From contig NC_089490.1 in NCBI RefSeq assembly GCF_036850765.1, positions 387,886,558 to 387,950,557 of the forward strand: a DNA stretch of 64,000 bases, written 5' to 3'. Source of the stretch: Saccopteryx bilineata (Eukaryota > Chordata > Mammalia > Chiroptera > Emballonuridae). The position numbers and the translations under genes were made by a program. The first letter of the stretch is position 1, and each line of letters starts with the position of its first letter. This document shows positions 1 to 10,978 of the stretch, piece after piece. The notes beneath the pieces are model-generated. The model was not told the DNA's origin. It saw only the letters and a program-made list of their open reading frames with translations, and did not search any database.

Positions 1-688
1 TGCTGCCAGGTTCTCAGGCACCAACAGAGGCTGAACCCCTCGGAGGACCAGGTGGGTCTCGCCTGACTTAATGAGTCCAAGTGGAATCCCCTACCGTGGG
101 GGGCCTCCTGGCGGCTGTGAGCCAGGAATAGAACTCAGGGTCTCATTTAACGTTTCCGGAAGGTCTCGGATCAGCACCTGAACCTGAGGGAACCGCGTCA
201 GGGTGGGCTGTCTGGATTTCTGCATCGCCTGGGGCCTGTGCTTGCACAAAGCCATTCCAGGGAGCCTCAGACTTCCCCAGTTTATACAACAGAGATCCCA
301 CCAGGCTTGTTTTTGTTAGCATGTTAGAGTCGGGTGCTTGCTCACATGTACTGTAGCACACGCTAGGCAAGGTGGCCACAGAAACCAGGGAGCGTGGCCT
401 CGCTAGGCCCGCCTGGCGGTGGGGTCTTGGGCCAGGAGCGATTCTGTGCACAGCCTTCATACCTATCATTACACAGAACGAGGGTAAAATCCACCGTCAC
501 AGGCTGGAGGAACGACGGTGTGGGATAGGGACAGAGAGTAGAAAGAAGGGCTTTCCAGGACAGAGAACGCTAAGAGACGTGTTCGTCTCCACCAGTGGGT
601 GAGCAGGCATGTTCAGATCGTCCGCGTGTTGGCTGCCTGTGAGTGTCACAGTATGAGCACCGAAGTGTTCTCGGGCTTGCATGTCTCG
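1..688. other. unassigned single-copy sequence
   Basis: I see no repeat family, splice-bounded exon or RNA gene here. Short open frames exist on both strands without recognisable domains or a start context that stands out. Confidence 0.5.
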
Positions 689-835
689 TCTGCTCTCTGT
701 TCAGGGAGGAGGAAACGGATGCACAGGGTGGTTAAGCAACACGCCCAGGGTCACACAGCTAGTAGGTGATGAAGCCAGGCTTTGAAACCAGAAATGTTTG
801 ACTCCCACATGCCATGGGTCTGCCTCTTCGTGCCT
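689..835 (+). repeat. MIR SINE fragment
   Basis: The core 'gaggaaac..atgcacaggg..gttaagcaac..gcccagggtcacacagctagtagg' follows the MIR consensus in sense orientation, ending in the 'gactcc' tail region. It is an ancient, diverged mammal-wide SINE. Confidence 0.8.
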
Positions 836-849
836 GTGTGGCCTGGGAT

Positions 850-1505
850 TAGATACACTCCGATGCTTGAATTCTGAGCAGAGCCGGAATCGGCCATAGT
901 GCAGGGAATTGCTCTGGGAGTTTAAGGAAAGAGCATGGTTTTTTTTCTCTGAATAATGTTGTTTGTCCTGCATGCCTTTTTATGCCCCCCCCCCCAAACC
1001 GTTAGGGTCTGTGGCCCAAGCCTTACCTCGTTGGGAGGTTCTCTTTTCCACACACGAGGATGCTTGGACTCTTGGGGGCTTCTAATTGTAGCTGGACCTT
1101 GAGCCTTTAGTTCTCAGACTGGGTGGCTGGTCCCTCTGGGCTGGGCTGGAGCCATGGGGAGCCAGCCAGCTCTGCCACTATAGTGCTGTCCCAGGTCACT
1201 GCTCCCACCTTTCCAGTGGGCTTGATGTTTCCACAGATGGCCTCCTATGATCTGACTGTGGGCTCATCCTGCAGCCTCCAGGCTCTGGGGTTGCTTTTTC
1301 CCATTCCTGATGTTCATAACACATGGCAGAGGTCCCAGTGTGGGAAGCTCGTCGACAGACCAGGACCACTGCCAGAAGATCTGAGGATTCGGAAGGGGCC
1401 TCAAGACTTGGAGGGCTCATGTCATGAACGGCTTCTGATGACAAACTCATGTTGTGGAGCAGAGGTGGGACAGAGCTGGAGAGAGAAGAGAGCAGTGAAT
1501 TGATA
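850..1505. other. unassigned sequence with a C-run
   Basis: A C homopolymer lies at about 986-996. The remainder is single-copy by eye. A short open frame at 1123-1503 has no recognisable domain. Confidence 0.45.
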
Positions 1506-1509
1506 TCTG

Positions 1510-1650
1510 AGAACCGGCTCTGGGCTCTGCTCTGAGACCGAAGTCATGTGACTGGGAGTTCCGTACCACCCGCTGAGCCTTAGTCTCCTCATCTTTGAAA
1601 TGGAGAGATGGGTGGGACAATGGAATTGGATGTAAATGTCTCGTGTGCAT
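1510..1650 (-). repeat. MIR SINE fragment (antisense)
   Basis: The segment 'gagccttagtctcctcatctttgaaatgg' followed by a purine-rich stretch matches the antisense MIR signature ('gagcctcagtttcctcatctgtaaaatgg'). Confidence 0.6.
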
Positions 1651-1776
1651 TCTACCTTCCTTGCTCTGAATCCCTAGGAGTCATGGGATGGGACTCCTTG
1701 AAGAAGAGTAATGAGAGAGAGAGAACCGAGGCGAAAACTAGACCTGTACTCTGAGAACGTAGAAAAAATAGCCATA

Positions 1777-2031
1777 GGCCCTGGCCGGTTGGCGCAGTGG
1801 TAGAGCGTTGGCCTGGCGTGCAGGGGTCCCGGGTTCGATTTCCGGCCAGGGCACACAGGAGAAGCGCCCATTTGCTTCTCCACCCCTCCCCCTCTCCTTC
1901 CTCTCTGTCTCTCTCTTCCCCTCCCGCAGCCGAGGCTCCATTGGAGCAAAGATGGCCCGGGCGCTGGGGATGGCTCCTTGGCCTCTGCCCCAGGCACTAG
2001 AGTGGCTCTGGTCGCAATAGAGCGACGCCCC
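1777..2031 (+). repeat. tRNA-derived bat SINE, left unit of a dimer, 3' truncated
   Basis: The tRNA-like head has an A box (tggcgcagtgg) and a B box (ggttcgatttc), then the long unique body of this family. It stops at 'gagcgacgcccc', well before the usual 'cttcagaaaaatacaaaa' tail, and abuts a second copy. See the dimer finding. Confidence 0.9.
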
Positions 2032-2428
2032 GGCCCTGGCCGGTTGGCTCAGCGGTAGAGCGTCGGCCTAGCGTGCGGAGGACCCGGGTTCGATTTCCGG
2101 CCAGGGCACACAGGAGAAGCGCCCATTTGCTTCTCCACCCCTCCGCCACGCCTTCCTCTCTGTCTCTCTCTTCCCCTCCCGCAGCCAAGGCTCCATTGGA
2201 GCAAAGATGGCCCGGGCGCTGGGGGTGGCTCTGTGGCCTCTGCCTCAGGCGCTAGAGTGGCTCTGGTTGCAACATGGCGACGCCCAGGATGGGCAGAGCA
2301 TCGCCCCCTGGTGGGCAGAGCATCGCCCCCTGGTGGGCGTGCTGGGTGGATCCCGGTCGGGCGCATGCGGGAGTCTGTCTGACTGTCTCTCCCCGTTTCC
2401 AGCTTCAGAAAAATACAAAAAAAAAAAA
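2032..2428 (+). repeat. tRNA-derived bat SINE, right unit of a dimer, full length
   Basis: Full-length copy with A box (tggctcagcgg), B box (ggttcgatttc), the internal 24-bp tandem duplication containing 'catcgccccctggtgggc', and an A-rich tail. A-rich direct repeats at 1763-1776 and 2423-2436 (12 of 14 identical) bracket the whole dimer. Confidence 0.92.
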
Positions 2429-2436
2429 GAGCCAGA

Positions 2437-2776
2437 AACAGCAAGCGATGAGAATTTATATGTGAGTTCACCCTACTGTCTGTTCCCGTCGCTGTCACCT
2501 GGCCCCTGTGCCGACATCTGGGAAGAATGGGCTTCTGAGATATGGCTGTTTCCGTCCCCTTCCTGGACCTTCCACTCGGCTTGTGTGCCGCTCCACTCTA
2601 ACCTGTCCCCCTCCTTGGCCACAGCCCCCGCTCCCTGCCCCTGTCTCCACATGTCTGTGCTGGAACACAAGAGGCGGGCCACCTTTGTCATCTTTATTCA
2701 TCTTCATCACAGTCTTAGCCCGAACTCAGGCTAATATGATTCAACTTTCAAAGCATGGTCTATCTGACTGCACGTG
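2437..2776. other. unassigned C/T-rich sequence
   Basis: Pyrimidine-rich single-copy sequence with a weak resemblance to L2 3' regions. It is not strong enough to assign. Confidence 0.4.
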
Positions 2777-2784
2777 GTTTAGAA

Positions 2785-3081
2785 CAGTGGTCCCCAACCT
2801 TTTTTGGGCCACGAACTGGTTTAATGTCAGAAAATATTTTCACAGACCGGCCTTTAGGGTGGGACGGATAAATGTATCACGTGACCGAGACAAGCGTCAA
2901 GAGTGAGTCTTAGATGGATGTAACAGAGGGAATCTGGTCATTTTTTAAAAATAAAACATTGTTCAGACTTAAATATAAATAAAACGGAAATAATGTAAGT
3001 TATTTATTCTTTCTCTGCGGACCAGTACCAAATGGCCCATGGACCAGTACCGGTCTGTGGCCCGGGGGTTGGGGACCACTG
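2785..3081 (+). mobile_element. 297-bp non-autonomous hAT MITE, copy 1
   Basis: Terminal inverted repeats begin 'cagtggtccccaacc' and end 'ggttggggaccactg'. The flanking 8-bp target duplication GTTTAGAA (2777-2784 and 3082-3089) is perfect, which is diagnostic of hAT transposition. There is no coding capacity. It is about 95% identical by eye to the copy at 10682-10978. Confidence 0.95.
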
Positions 3082-3089
3082 GTTTAGAA

Positions 3090-3260
3090 TATCATCTAAG
3101 AGACCCCTTCCCAGAACCATGGAAGGTACATCTTTCCAGTTAGGAGACTGGTGTGTGCTTGAGAGGAGGTATGAGAGGGACACCCAGAGACAGGTGCGTG
3201 AGAAAAGGCAGAGTGCAGTCCTACCAAATAGATGGCGAAGAGGCGGGAGCTGCGGTCACC
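3090..3260. other. unassigned sequence
   Basis: Single-copy sequence between the MITE and a MIR-like fragment. Nothing recognised. Confidence 0.4.
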
Positions 3261-3269
3261 TGCCAGGGC

Positions 3270-3350
3270 TGGCCGGGGGGCCTTTGGCAAGTCTCCCGAC
3301 TTCTCTGGGTCCTGTCTCCTCGTCTGTCAAGGGATGAGGAGGTCCGTCCT
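3270..3350 (-). repeat. short MIR-like fragment (antisense)
   Basis: 'ggcaagtctcccgacttctctgggtcctgtctcctcgtctgtcaa' parallels the antisense MIR core. Short and diverged. Confidence 0.5.
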
Positions 3351-3639
3351 CAAAGCCTCCGCAGGGCAGTGTCTTCATGGGCACACCCACAATGCCACCC
3401 TGAGGTGGGGCCCTAGAAAGGCAGGCTGAATTCCGTTTTTGAATGTGAGCTCACTTCCATAGGAGGGAGATTCCAGAATTTCCAGAAAACTCCAGACCCA
3501 CCTTCCCAGTGCCTGGATTTCCCTCAGGCTCCCTCTGACTTCACAGCTTCCCTTCCCCCTCCATGCAGTCTCCCCTCCTGCAGCCTGACTACAGTGGGTG
3601 GAGCCTCAGTTTACCTGCTGTCCAACACCGTTCCCAGGG

Positions 3640-3838
3640 AATCCTCCTTGGTGCTCTGCTTCATCCCCCACATCCAGCCCGCCACCAGGTCCTGTTCATT
3701 GTACCTCCTCAGTGCCCCTGAGCCCACCTCCTCCCCGTCACTGCCCTCACGGCAGCTGCCCTGATCTCCCCCCTGGACAACTGGCCTCCCTATATCCTCC
3801 CAGGCTCCTCCCGCTAATCCAGTCTCTGTGACAATCCC
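3640..3838 (+). repeat. L2 LINE 3' region
   Basis: 'ccaggtcctgttcattgtacctcctcag' followed later by 'ctggacaactggcctccctatat' follows the L2 3' sequence. Non-coding remnant. Confidence 0.6.
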
Positions 3839-3839
3839 A

Positions 3840-5115
3840 ACATTTTTGTAAAGATGTGTTTATGTTTTAATTTATAGACTTTTTTCAGAGAAGTTTTACA
3901 TATACCAAAAAAAAAAAAAAGGATTGGAAAACAGATACACCCCCCCACACACACACCCACACACACACATAGTTTCCCCTAATATATACATCTTGTGTTA
4001 AGGTAGAACATTTGTTACAACTGATGAGCCAATCTTGATACATTATTGCTAATCAAAGCCCAGAGTTTACATTGAGTTTAGTCTTTGCGTCCTACATTCT
4101 GTGGGTTTTGACAAATGTGTCCATTATTACTGTTTAATACAGAAGGGTTTCACCAGCCTAACCATCCTGTGTGCTCAACTATTTATCCCTCCCTTACCCT
4201 CTGTCTCTTTTTCTTTTTTTTTTTTTTACAGAGGCAGAGAGAGAGTACAGAGAGAGAGTCAGAGAGAGGGACAGATAGGGACAGACAGACAGAAGCAGAG
4301 AGAGATGAGAAGCATCAATCATCAGTTTCTTGTTGTGGCACTTTAGTTATTCATTGATTGCTTTCTCATATGTGCCTTGACCTTGGGGCTACAGCAGACC
4401 GAGTAACTAACCCTTGCTCAAGCCAGTGACCTTGGGTCCAAGCTGGTGAGCCTTGCTCAAACCAGATGAGCCCGCACTCAAGCTGGCGACCTCGGGGTCT
4501 CAAACCTGGGTCGTCCGCATCCCAGTCCGACACTATCCACTGTGCTACCGCCTGGTCAGACACCCTCTGTCTCTTTTCTGTCTCCATCTTTTTGCCATTT
4601 CCGGAACATTGTATAATTGGAGTCATACAATATATAGCCTTTCTAACTGGCTTCTTTGACTAACCAATATGCATTTAAGGTTCCTGAATGTCTTTTTTGT
4701 GGCTTGATAATTCATTCCTTGTTATTGCTGACTAATATTGCACTGTATGAATGACCGCAGTTTGTTTATTTATTGATCCTATTGAAGGACATCCTAGTTG
4801 ATTCCAGGTTTTTTTGGTAATAATGATCGTGAATAAGCTGCTGTAAACATTCATGTGCAGGTTTGATGTAGACATAAGCTTTTGACTCATTTAGGTAAAC
4901 TCCAAACAGCATGATGGCTGGATCATACAGTAGCAGTATATTTGGTTTTCTTAGAGCTGACAAACTGTCTTCCAGAGTGACTATCCCAGTCTGCATTTCT
5001 ACCAGCCATGAATGATAGTCCCCAGAACTCCACATCCTTGCCAGCATTTGGTATTACCAGTTTTTTGGATTTTGATAGGTTAGGATTTTAATAGGTTTGC
5101 AACAGTATCTTATCG
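3840..5115 (-). repeat. old L1 LINE fragment (antisense), split by a SINE
   Basis: On the + strand the block 'ttcattcctt..aatattgcactgtatgaatg..tttattgatcc..ggacatcctagttgattccagg..gtaaacattcatgtgc' is the reverse complement of the L1 ORF2 3' portion. No intact frame remains. A SINE is inserted at 4212-4561. A-rich and CA-rich tracts occur at about 3908-3968. Confidence 0.8.
4212..4561 (-). repeat. second-family tRNA-derived bat SINE (antisense)
   Basis: Read on the minus strand, the head carries a B-box-like 'ggtttgagacc' and the body has repeated 'cagcttgag' and 'aaggtca' phrases, then 'gcacatatgagaaagcaatc', a C/T-rich segment and poly-A. A perfect 16-bp target duplication flanks it (4196-4211 and 4562-4577). 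Confidence 0.93.
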
Positions 5116-5189
5116 TTGTTTTAGAGCCCAGACATTTTGAACAACGGCCATTTGGATCAACCATACCTCCCCCAGTGTTCTGTGCTCCC

Positions 5190-5665
5190 CCTGCTCTTAG
5201 GAAACAATCCACTCCTCTGAGGGGCAGCCTAGGTCCCCCTCACCAGGTCACATCACCTCCCTGCCCCTTGCCCACCCCACACCAGCTCATTTCAGTTCCT
5301 GGAACAGGAGGAGCCCTCTCTTGCCTCGGAGCCATGCACAGGCAGTTCCCTCTGGTTAGAACACTTGTCCAGCCTTCTCTGTGCCTGGCAGGCCCCTCTC
5401 ATTCTTTAATGTTTGGCTCAGATACACTTCCTCAGGAGCCTTTTCTCTTCTCTCTCGTCCTATTCCACGTATTTCTTTCATGACACATATTTTAAACTGG
5501 ATGTGTAGGTCTATTTGCTGGATTATTTATTTCATAGTAGTTTGTGGGTGCCATGGAGGTGGGGACCATGCCAGTTTGTTTGCCATCGCACCCCAGTGTG
5601 TGACATGGCACTGGGCATCAAGGCATCACTCGGTATTTATTTTCCAATTGCAGAATGGATGGTTG
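5190..5665 (+). repeat. L2 LINE 3' end
   Basis: 'ctgtgcctggcaggcccctctcattcttt', 'cttcctcaggagcctttt', 'gggtgccatggaggtggggacc' and 'actgggcatcaaggcatcactcggtatttatt' fall in the order of the L2 3' consensus. Confidence 0.7.
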
Positions 5666-5817
5666 GGTCTGGTTAGCCAGACAGGAAATGGAAGAGGAAG
5701 TATTTACTGAGCATGAGTTAGGTAACAGCCATAATCTGGCCACATACATTCATTATCTACTTCGATTTTAGGAGGGAAGATCATCTGTACAAGTGAAAAA
5801 AACTAAGGCAGAAGGAA

Positions 5818-6237
5818 GCCCTGGCCGGTTGGCTCAGCGGTAGAGCATCGGCCTGGCGTGAGGGGGACCCGGGTTCGATTCCCGGCCAGGGCACATAGAA
5901 GAAGCGCCCATTTGCTTCTCCACCCTCCCCCTCTCCTTCCTCTCTGTCTCTCTCTTCCCCTCCCGCAGCCAAGGCTCCATTGGAGCAAGAATGGCCCAGG
6001 CGCTGGGGATGGCTCCTTGGCCTCTGCCCCAGGCGCTAGAGTGGCTCTGGTCGCGCAGAGCGATGCCCCGGAGGGGCAGAGCATCGCCCCCTGGTGGGCA
6101 GAGCGTGGCCCCTGGTGGGCGTGCTGGGTGGATCCCGGTCGGGCGCATGCGGGAGTCTGTCTGACTGTCTCTCCCCGTTTCCAGCTTCAGAAAAATACAA
6201 AAAAAAAAAAAAAAAAATTAAAAAAAAAAAAAAAAAC
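5818..6237 (+). repeat. tRNA-derived bat SINE, full length
   Basis: A box (tggctcagcgg) and perfect B box (ggttcgattcc) lie in the head. The body has the duplicated 24-bp module and a long A-rich tail. A 14-bp target duplication ACTAAGGCAGAAGG (5802-5815 and 6238-6251) is perfect, suggesting a young insertion. Confidence 0.95.
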
Positions 6238-6251
6238 ACTAAGGCAGAAGG

Positions 6252-6488
6252 GACCACAGATCACTCAGATTCCTGTAGGGGCCAGGCAGCTAACACAAAT
6301 AAGTGAGTAGGTTGAGTAACAAAACAACAGCCCAGGCTTGATGATGATGGGCATTTACCCATGACTCCATTGTATGGGAGACACCAGGGAGTGGTGGGGA
6401 CTATGGCAAACTTTAACACATTTAAAGAGAGAAGCTACTTTTCAGCTCCAGTATTTTTAGATCTTCCAAAATTTAGAAAAAAAGAAGT
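6252..6488. other. unassigned sequence
   Basis: Single-copy by eye. No feature supported. Confidence 0.4.
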
Positions 6489-6500
6489 TGAAAATTCAGG

Positions 6501-6658
6501 GTTTAAAAAAATTTTTTCATTTTAGTGAGAGAGGAAGAGAGAGAGAAAGAGAGAGACAGGAACATCAATCTGTTCCTATATGTGCCCTGAGCAGGGATCA
6601 AACCAGCAACTCTCTGCTTTGGGGCGATGCCTTAACCAACTGAGCTATCTGGCCAGAG
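6501..6658 (-). repeat. short VES-like tRNA SINE (antisense)
   Basis: On the minus strand the head reads 'ctggccagatagctcagttgg', with a degenerate B box (ggtttgatccc), 'cagggcacatat', a CT-rich part and an A-rich tail. The target duplication 'tgaaaattcagg' is at 6489-6500 and 6659-6670. Confidence 0.9.
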
Positions 6659-6670
6659 TGAAAATTCAGG

Positions 6671-7190
6671 TTTTTAAAAAAGATATTTCCCAATTATTAA
6701 ATATTGCCAACTCATTCACAATTTTAAAAAGAATTTAAAATGCCACTGTGCTGTTGCGGAATTAAGCCAGTGGAGGTATGGTCTACCAGACACTGGCTTC
6801 AGCTCTGGCTTACAGTACGGGAAGCAGAATAGCAGGGGGTCCTGTGGGAACCCCCATCGGTCCGCCCCATCAGACCTGTTGAAAGGCAGTCTCCTACCTT
6901 AGGCCCCGATGAAAAGATAATGTGTGCTCAGGGCTCCGGACTCGGACGAAAGACACGGCCCAAAGGAAAGAGGTCAGTACTTTGCAGTACACTAGAGTTG
7001 ACAAGTGTTTCATATCTTCATCTGTTGTTTCCAAGGTCTTCATGCAGGCCCTTTGAAACCCCAGGGACCCAAGAACTGGGCTTTGAAACAAGCAGGCCCA
7101 CAGATTCAGACCTGGATGTCCCGTGCTTGTTTACACAGCTCATCAACCACTCCCTGGTCTTGTTGGAACTGCCTGGGTAGTCAGTGTCTG
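6671..7190. other. unassigned single-copy sequence
   Basis: No repeat or gene recognised. Short open frames on both strands overlap and show no domain. Confidence 0.45.
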
Positions 7191-7520
7191 GGTCATTCAT
7201 TTACTCACTCACTCATTCACAAATGTATGTTGATGTTCCCTATGCACGGGGCAGGAGTCTCCATGCTGGGGAACAGTGAATAAAATCTCTGTCCTCATGG
7301 AGCTTGACTTCAGGGAGTGAATGGAAGGATAGGGAGCTATCTGAGACAGACTGGTCCAAGAAGTCTTCTTGGAGGAGGTAACATTTGAGCAGAGAATGAA
7401 TGCAGTGAGGGAGTGAGGTGAGTGAAGATCCAGGATAAGAAATTCTAAGCAGAGGACGAGCCAGTGCCAAGACACCCGGACTAGCTGAGGTGGAGCACTT
7501 GGGTGTTCAAGGCCATTGAT
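7190..7520 (-). repeat. L2 LINE 3' region (antisense)
   Basis: 'ctcattcacaaatgtatgttgatg', 'gtgaataaaatctctgtcctcatggagctt', 'cttggaggaggtaacatttgagcagag' match the reverse complement of the L2 3' end. A G-run at about 7529-7541 follows. Confidence 0.8.
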
Positions 7521-7589
7521 CAAAGAGGGTGGGGGGGGGGGGAGAGTGGAAAGAAAAAGTCACTCCCTTTCCTGAATTTAGTGAAGGCC

Positions 7590-7775
7590 AGCCACCTGCC
7601 TGAGCACTTGTGTCATATGTCTTTTCACTTGATTCCCTACTTAATGACATAGGGATGAAGTATGGCGTTATGCATACGTCTTCGCACGAGGGCAGTGAGG
7701 CTCAGAGAAGCTGAACGCCTGCCCCAGGTTGGCATCCACCCTCAGTGGCCAGTGTGTGGGTTTGAGGCCAGGCCG
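7590..7775 (+). repeat. MIR SINE
   Basis: 'cctgagcacttgtgtcatatgtcttttcacttgattccc' then 'gaggctcagagaagctgaacgcctgcccc' follow the MIR consensus in sense orientation. Confidence 0.7.
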
Positions 7776-7789
7776 TCTGCTGAGTCTCT

Positions 7790-8478
7790 TCGTTCTCACT
7801 GCACACTTGCTGCCTCCTGCCCATGTCTGTATGTCTAGCTCCCAGTGCCATTCCTAGCAGGGTCCGTGGCATGCACGAATGAACGGATGATTCTTTCGTT
7901 CCTTTTTCCCTCTTTCCTTTCTGTGCCTTCTGTCTCTCCCCAACCCAGCTTCTATTTTTAGATCTGTATTCAATCTCTTCAGATTCCACATCTCGCGTAT
8001 GACCTGCCTCTGGCCCCAAAAGAGGCTTCCCGACTCCGGGTGGCTTCTCTCCGTGTTGGTAGCTAGGACGTAAGCCTGGAGCACATTCTGTTCTATGCTC
8101 CGCAAACCACCACTGTCCCTGGAGGGATCTGCTTCTCTGTGGCCTCCTCACTCTCCCAGGGGCTCCCGGGAGGAACCCGCCCTCTTCCCTTCCTCCGACC
8201 CCACACAGCCCGAGGCTGTGGTCAGCTGTGGCCGTCTCGCCACCCCCGCTGCTTGGGTCCTGCCTGCCACCCCTGCTCGTCCCTGGCCCTGCAGCGGTCT
8301 GTCCCCTTGTTCAGCTGACAGCCTCCCTACCGGCTTCAGGGACACTCACCTTGTAGACTCGCCTCTGCGGCTCTCCACTGTTCGTCTCGACTGCGACTTC
8401 ATTGCCTTCTACAGAAGATGGGCCTGAATATCCTGAATATTCTTGGGACTTTATTTTCTGACAGTGTCCCTTGGCCAT
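7790..8478. other. unassigned sequence
   Basis: GC content rises at 8100-8340. No convincing exon or CpG island. Open frames on both strands are short. Confidence 0.4.
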
Positions 8479-8479
8479 C

Positions 8480-8695
8480 TACAAAATGAGGCTGTTTACC
8501 AACATCGCTCTGCAGCCCCACTCTGTGCCTTTGCCCACGCAGCCAACTCCAACACATTTGGGAAATACCTCCTCCAGGAGGCCTGCCTTCACTGCTCCAA
8601 CAGAAATACTCTCTCCCAACTTTGAGATCCACAGACCCTTGACTGCTCCTTACTATTTCTTTTTGTACCTGGCTGTCCATGACTCAGGGGACAGG
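8480..8695 (+). repeat. L2 LINE fragment
   Basis: 'ctgtgcctttgcccacgcag' and 'aatacctcctccaggaggcctgccttcac' track the L2 3' consensus. Confidence 0.65.
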
Positions 8696-8699
8696 GCAG

Positions 8700-8915
8700 G
8701 GTGCTGGGTAGATAACATGGACCTGGCTTCAAATCCCAGCTTTCTTTCCTGTTTATTTGGCTTAGTGACTTGGACAAGTAGCTTAACCTCTCTGAGCCTC
8801 ATTTCTTCATCTGTAATTCAGAATAACAAAATACCTTGCTGAATTTGTTTAATGACCAGAGACTAAGTTAAAGCCTCCAGCTCCATGCTGGCCCACAGCA
8901 AATGGTGGCTGTTAG
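8700..8915 (-). repeat. MIR SINE (antisense)
   Basis: 'ggcttcaaatcccagctttc', 'gtgacttggacaagtagcttaacctctctgagcctcatttcttcatctgt' is a clear antisense MIR core. Confidence 0.85.
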
Positions 8916-8929
8916 GTCTCATTTGACAC

Positions 8930-9110
8930 TGGCTGTCTCAATGCCAAGGGTGTTACCTTCCACTTCCTCCAGGAAGCCCTCCCTGACCTACAGCCTTAGT
9001 CCTTCCTGTTATCACTAACAGCCCTTCATTAGTGACCACTTTCTACGCCTTACAAGAGTTATTTGAGTGACTTATCTTCCATGCTGGACTAAGCTTATCA
9101 GATCCTGTGA
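8930..9110 (+). repeat. L2 LINE fragment
   Basis: 'gttaccttccacttcctccaggaagccctccctgac' and the downstream 'cttatcttccatgctggactaagct' match the L2 3' end. Confidence 0.75.
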
Positions 9111-9114
9111 TCAC

Positions 9115-9925
9115 TGCAGATCACTGTAAACCCAGATGGGCAGCCAGCACGAGAAGCAGAACTGGGAGCAGGTAGGCCAACCTGTGGAGCAGAGAAGACG
9201 CTGGCACCTCCGGCCTAAGTGCAGACACCAGGTTTAATACACACATCACCTGGGTCTTGATTTTTTCCTTCTTAAAATTGACGCTCTGGGTCCCGGGCCC
9301 TGGGGACATGCAGGGAAAGCGACACACCCTACTCCTGATTGTCTGCAATTAAGCGCTCACTTCTATCCTGAAGAAGAGGCCGTGTTGTCCATAACCTGCC
9401 CCCAGAGAGTGAGAGAGCGTGCTGGGCAGGTAGGTGTGGCTTCCCTTTGAAAAGGAATTTGTGATGGCTGCCAGGGGATCGCTAATTACTGCTGCCCACC
9501 TCTGCCCGGCCACGCGTGGCCCAAGGAACAGCTTGGTTTCCAAACTCAGGCAGGGACCCTGAGATTGCCAGGAACTAAGAGGGGGCTTCTAAGAATTCTT
9601 TTCTTTCCCTTTCAAAGAGACCCGTGGGGAGAGAGTGGAATTGGGACACCAGTGATTAGCTCCCTTCCGCCTGGACCCTGGGCTCCGTGGGTTTCTTCTC
9701 CAGGAGGGGAAGCAGCCGCCCCAGGGAGACGCCCAGCTGTTGGATTTCAGATCCCACTCTGTGTGTGTCTGTATTGGCAAATGATGAATCTGTTTTATTT
9801 TGCTTTGATGAGCGCCCAGGCCCCACCAGGAATGTTCAGGCATCGTCCTTCACTAAATGCATCTCCCAGCACTCCTTCCTCCATTCTCTCAGGTCTCCCC
9901 AGAGCGGGGGAGTCATGCAGCGAGG
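9115..9925. other. unassigned single-copy sequence
   Basis: Nothing recognised in about 0.8 kb. Open frames such as 9565-9957 lack domains and overlap frames on the other strand. Confidence 0.45.
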
Positions 9926-9929
9926 GGGT

Positions 9930-10062
9930 CAGGCATGCAGTGTTGGTGTCAGGCTGATGAGGGTTCCAATCCCACTCAGTTGCTTCCTCATTCTATAACT
10001 GGGGCACATTGCTAAACTCCTCTGGCCTCAGTTTCCTCATCTGAAAGATGGGAATAATCACA
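9930..10062 (-). repeat. MIR SINE (antisense)
   Basis: 'gggttccaatcccactcagttgcttcctc' then 'ttgctaaactcctctggcctcagtttcctcatctgaaagatggg' is antisense MIR. Confidence 0.8.
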
Positions 10063-10064
10063 GC

Positions 10065-10673
10065 ACCCCCCCTCCATCGTTGTCCCTCTCGTGGGGTCTC
10101 CTGTGTGGCCTGTGTGTCTCTCTGTCTTCCCTGAACATCTTTCCCCCAATCCAAACTCCTCTGCTGTCTTCCCCTCTCATCGAGCCTGCCTCCCTCTCTC
10201 TCTCTATCTCCCTCTTTTCCTGTCCCCTGGAGTCTCTCCGCCCCCTTCGTCTTGTCTGATTCCTTCCCGGGGCCAGGAGTGGCACCACCAGAACTAAGCA
10301 TGCAGTGGGTAGTTGAGGGGGGCAGTGACTGAGCCATGGGGGAGGGGGGCAGATGTTCAGGGGCCGTTTCAGGCTCAGGGGCACTTTGGCCAGTAGGGAG
10401 CAGCTGGAGGGCATGACAGCCAGTGACGTTTGTCCAGGGAGCTGAAGTGAATGTGACTGGTTGATTTCTGGTGGCTCAGTAGGCAGCATGGTTCTCTGGG
10501 GGCCCCTAGCTGGGTCCTGTCCTCCCGAGGACACTCCCTGTTCCATATGCGTGCTCCCTGATGCCAACCCAGAGTGGGTAGGCATCCTCACTCAGCTCCT
10601 GCAGAGCAGTGGCTGGAACCCGTGGTCAGACCTCTCCACAGAGCACCGCTGCCTCGGGTAAATCTGGGCTTCA
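10065..10673. other. unassigned sequence, partly CT-rich
   Basis: A CT-rich stretch lies at about 10190-10225. Otherwise single-copy by eye. Confidence 0.4.
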
Positions 10674-10681
10674 CTCTACAG

Positions 10682-10978
10682 CAGTGGTCCCCAACCCTTT
10701 TTGGGCCACGGACTGGTTTAATGTCAGAAAATATTTCCACGGACCGGCCTTTAGGGTGGGACGGATAAATGTATCACGTGACCGAGACAAGCGTCAAGAG
10801 TGAGTCTTAGACGGATGTAACAGAGGGAATCTGGGCATTATTAAAAAATAAAACATTGTTCAGACTTAAATATAAATAAAACAGAAATAATGTAAGTTAT
10901 TTATTCTTTCTCTGCGGACCGGTACCAAATGGCCCACGGACCGGTACCGGTCCACGGCCCGGGGGTTGGGGACCACTG
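10682..10978 (+). mobile_element. 297-bp non-autonomous hAT MITE, copy 2
   Basis: Same element and orientation as 2785-3081, also exactly 297 bp. The perfect 8-bp target duplication CTCTACAG flanks it (10674-10681 and 10979-10986). CpG positions lost in copy 1 are kept here, so this copy is the better-preserved one. Confidence 0.96.

Noticed and set aside
1777..1850. Possible tRNA genes at the SINE heads (here and in the other tRNA-derived SINEs)
   Set aside because: They have A and B boxes and a tRNA-like fold, but each is followed by a SINE body and A-rich tail with target duplications, so they are retroposed SINE heads.
4766..5047. 93-codon minus-strand frame with L1 ORF2-like residues
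   Set aside because: It is part of an old, broken antisense L1. No intact reverse transcriptase frame remains.
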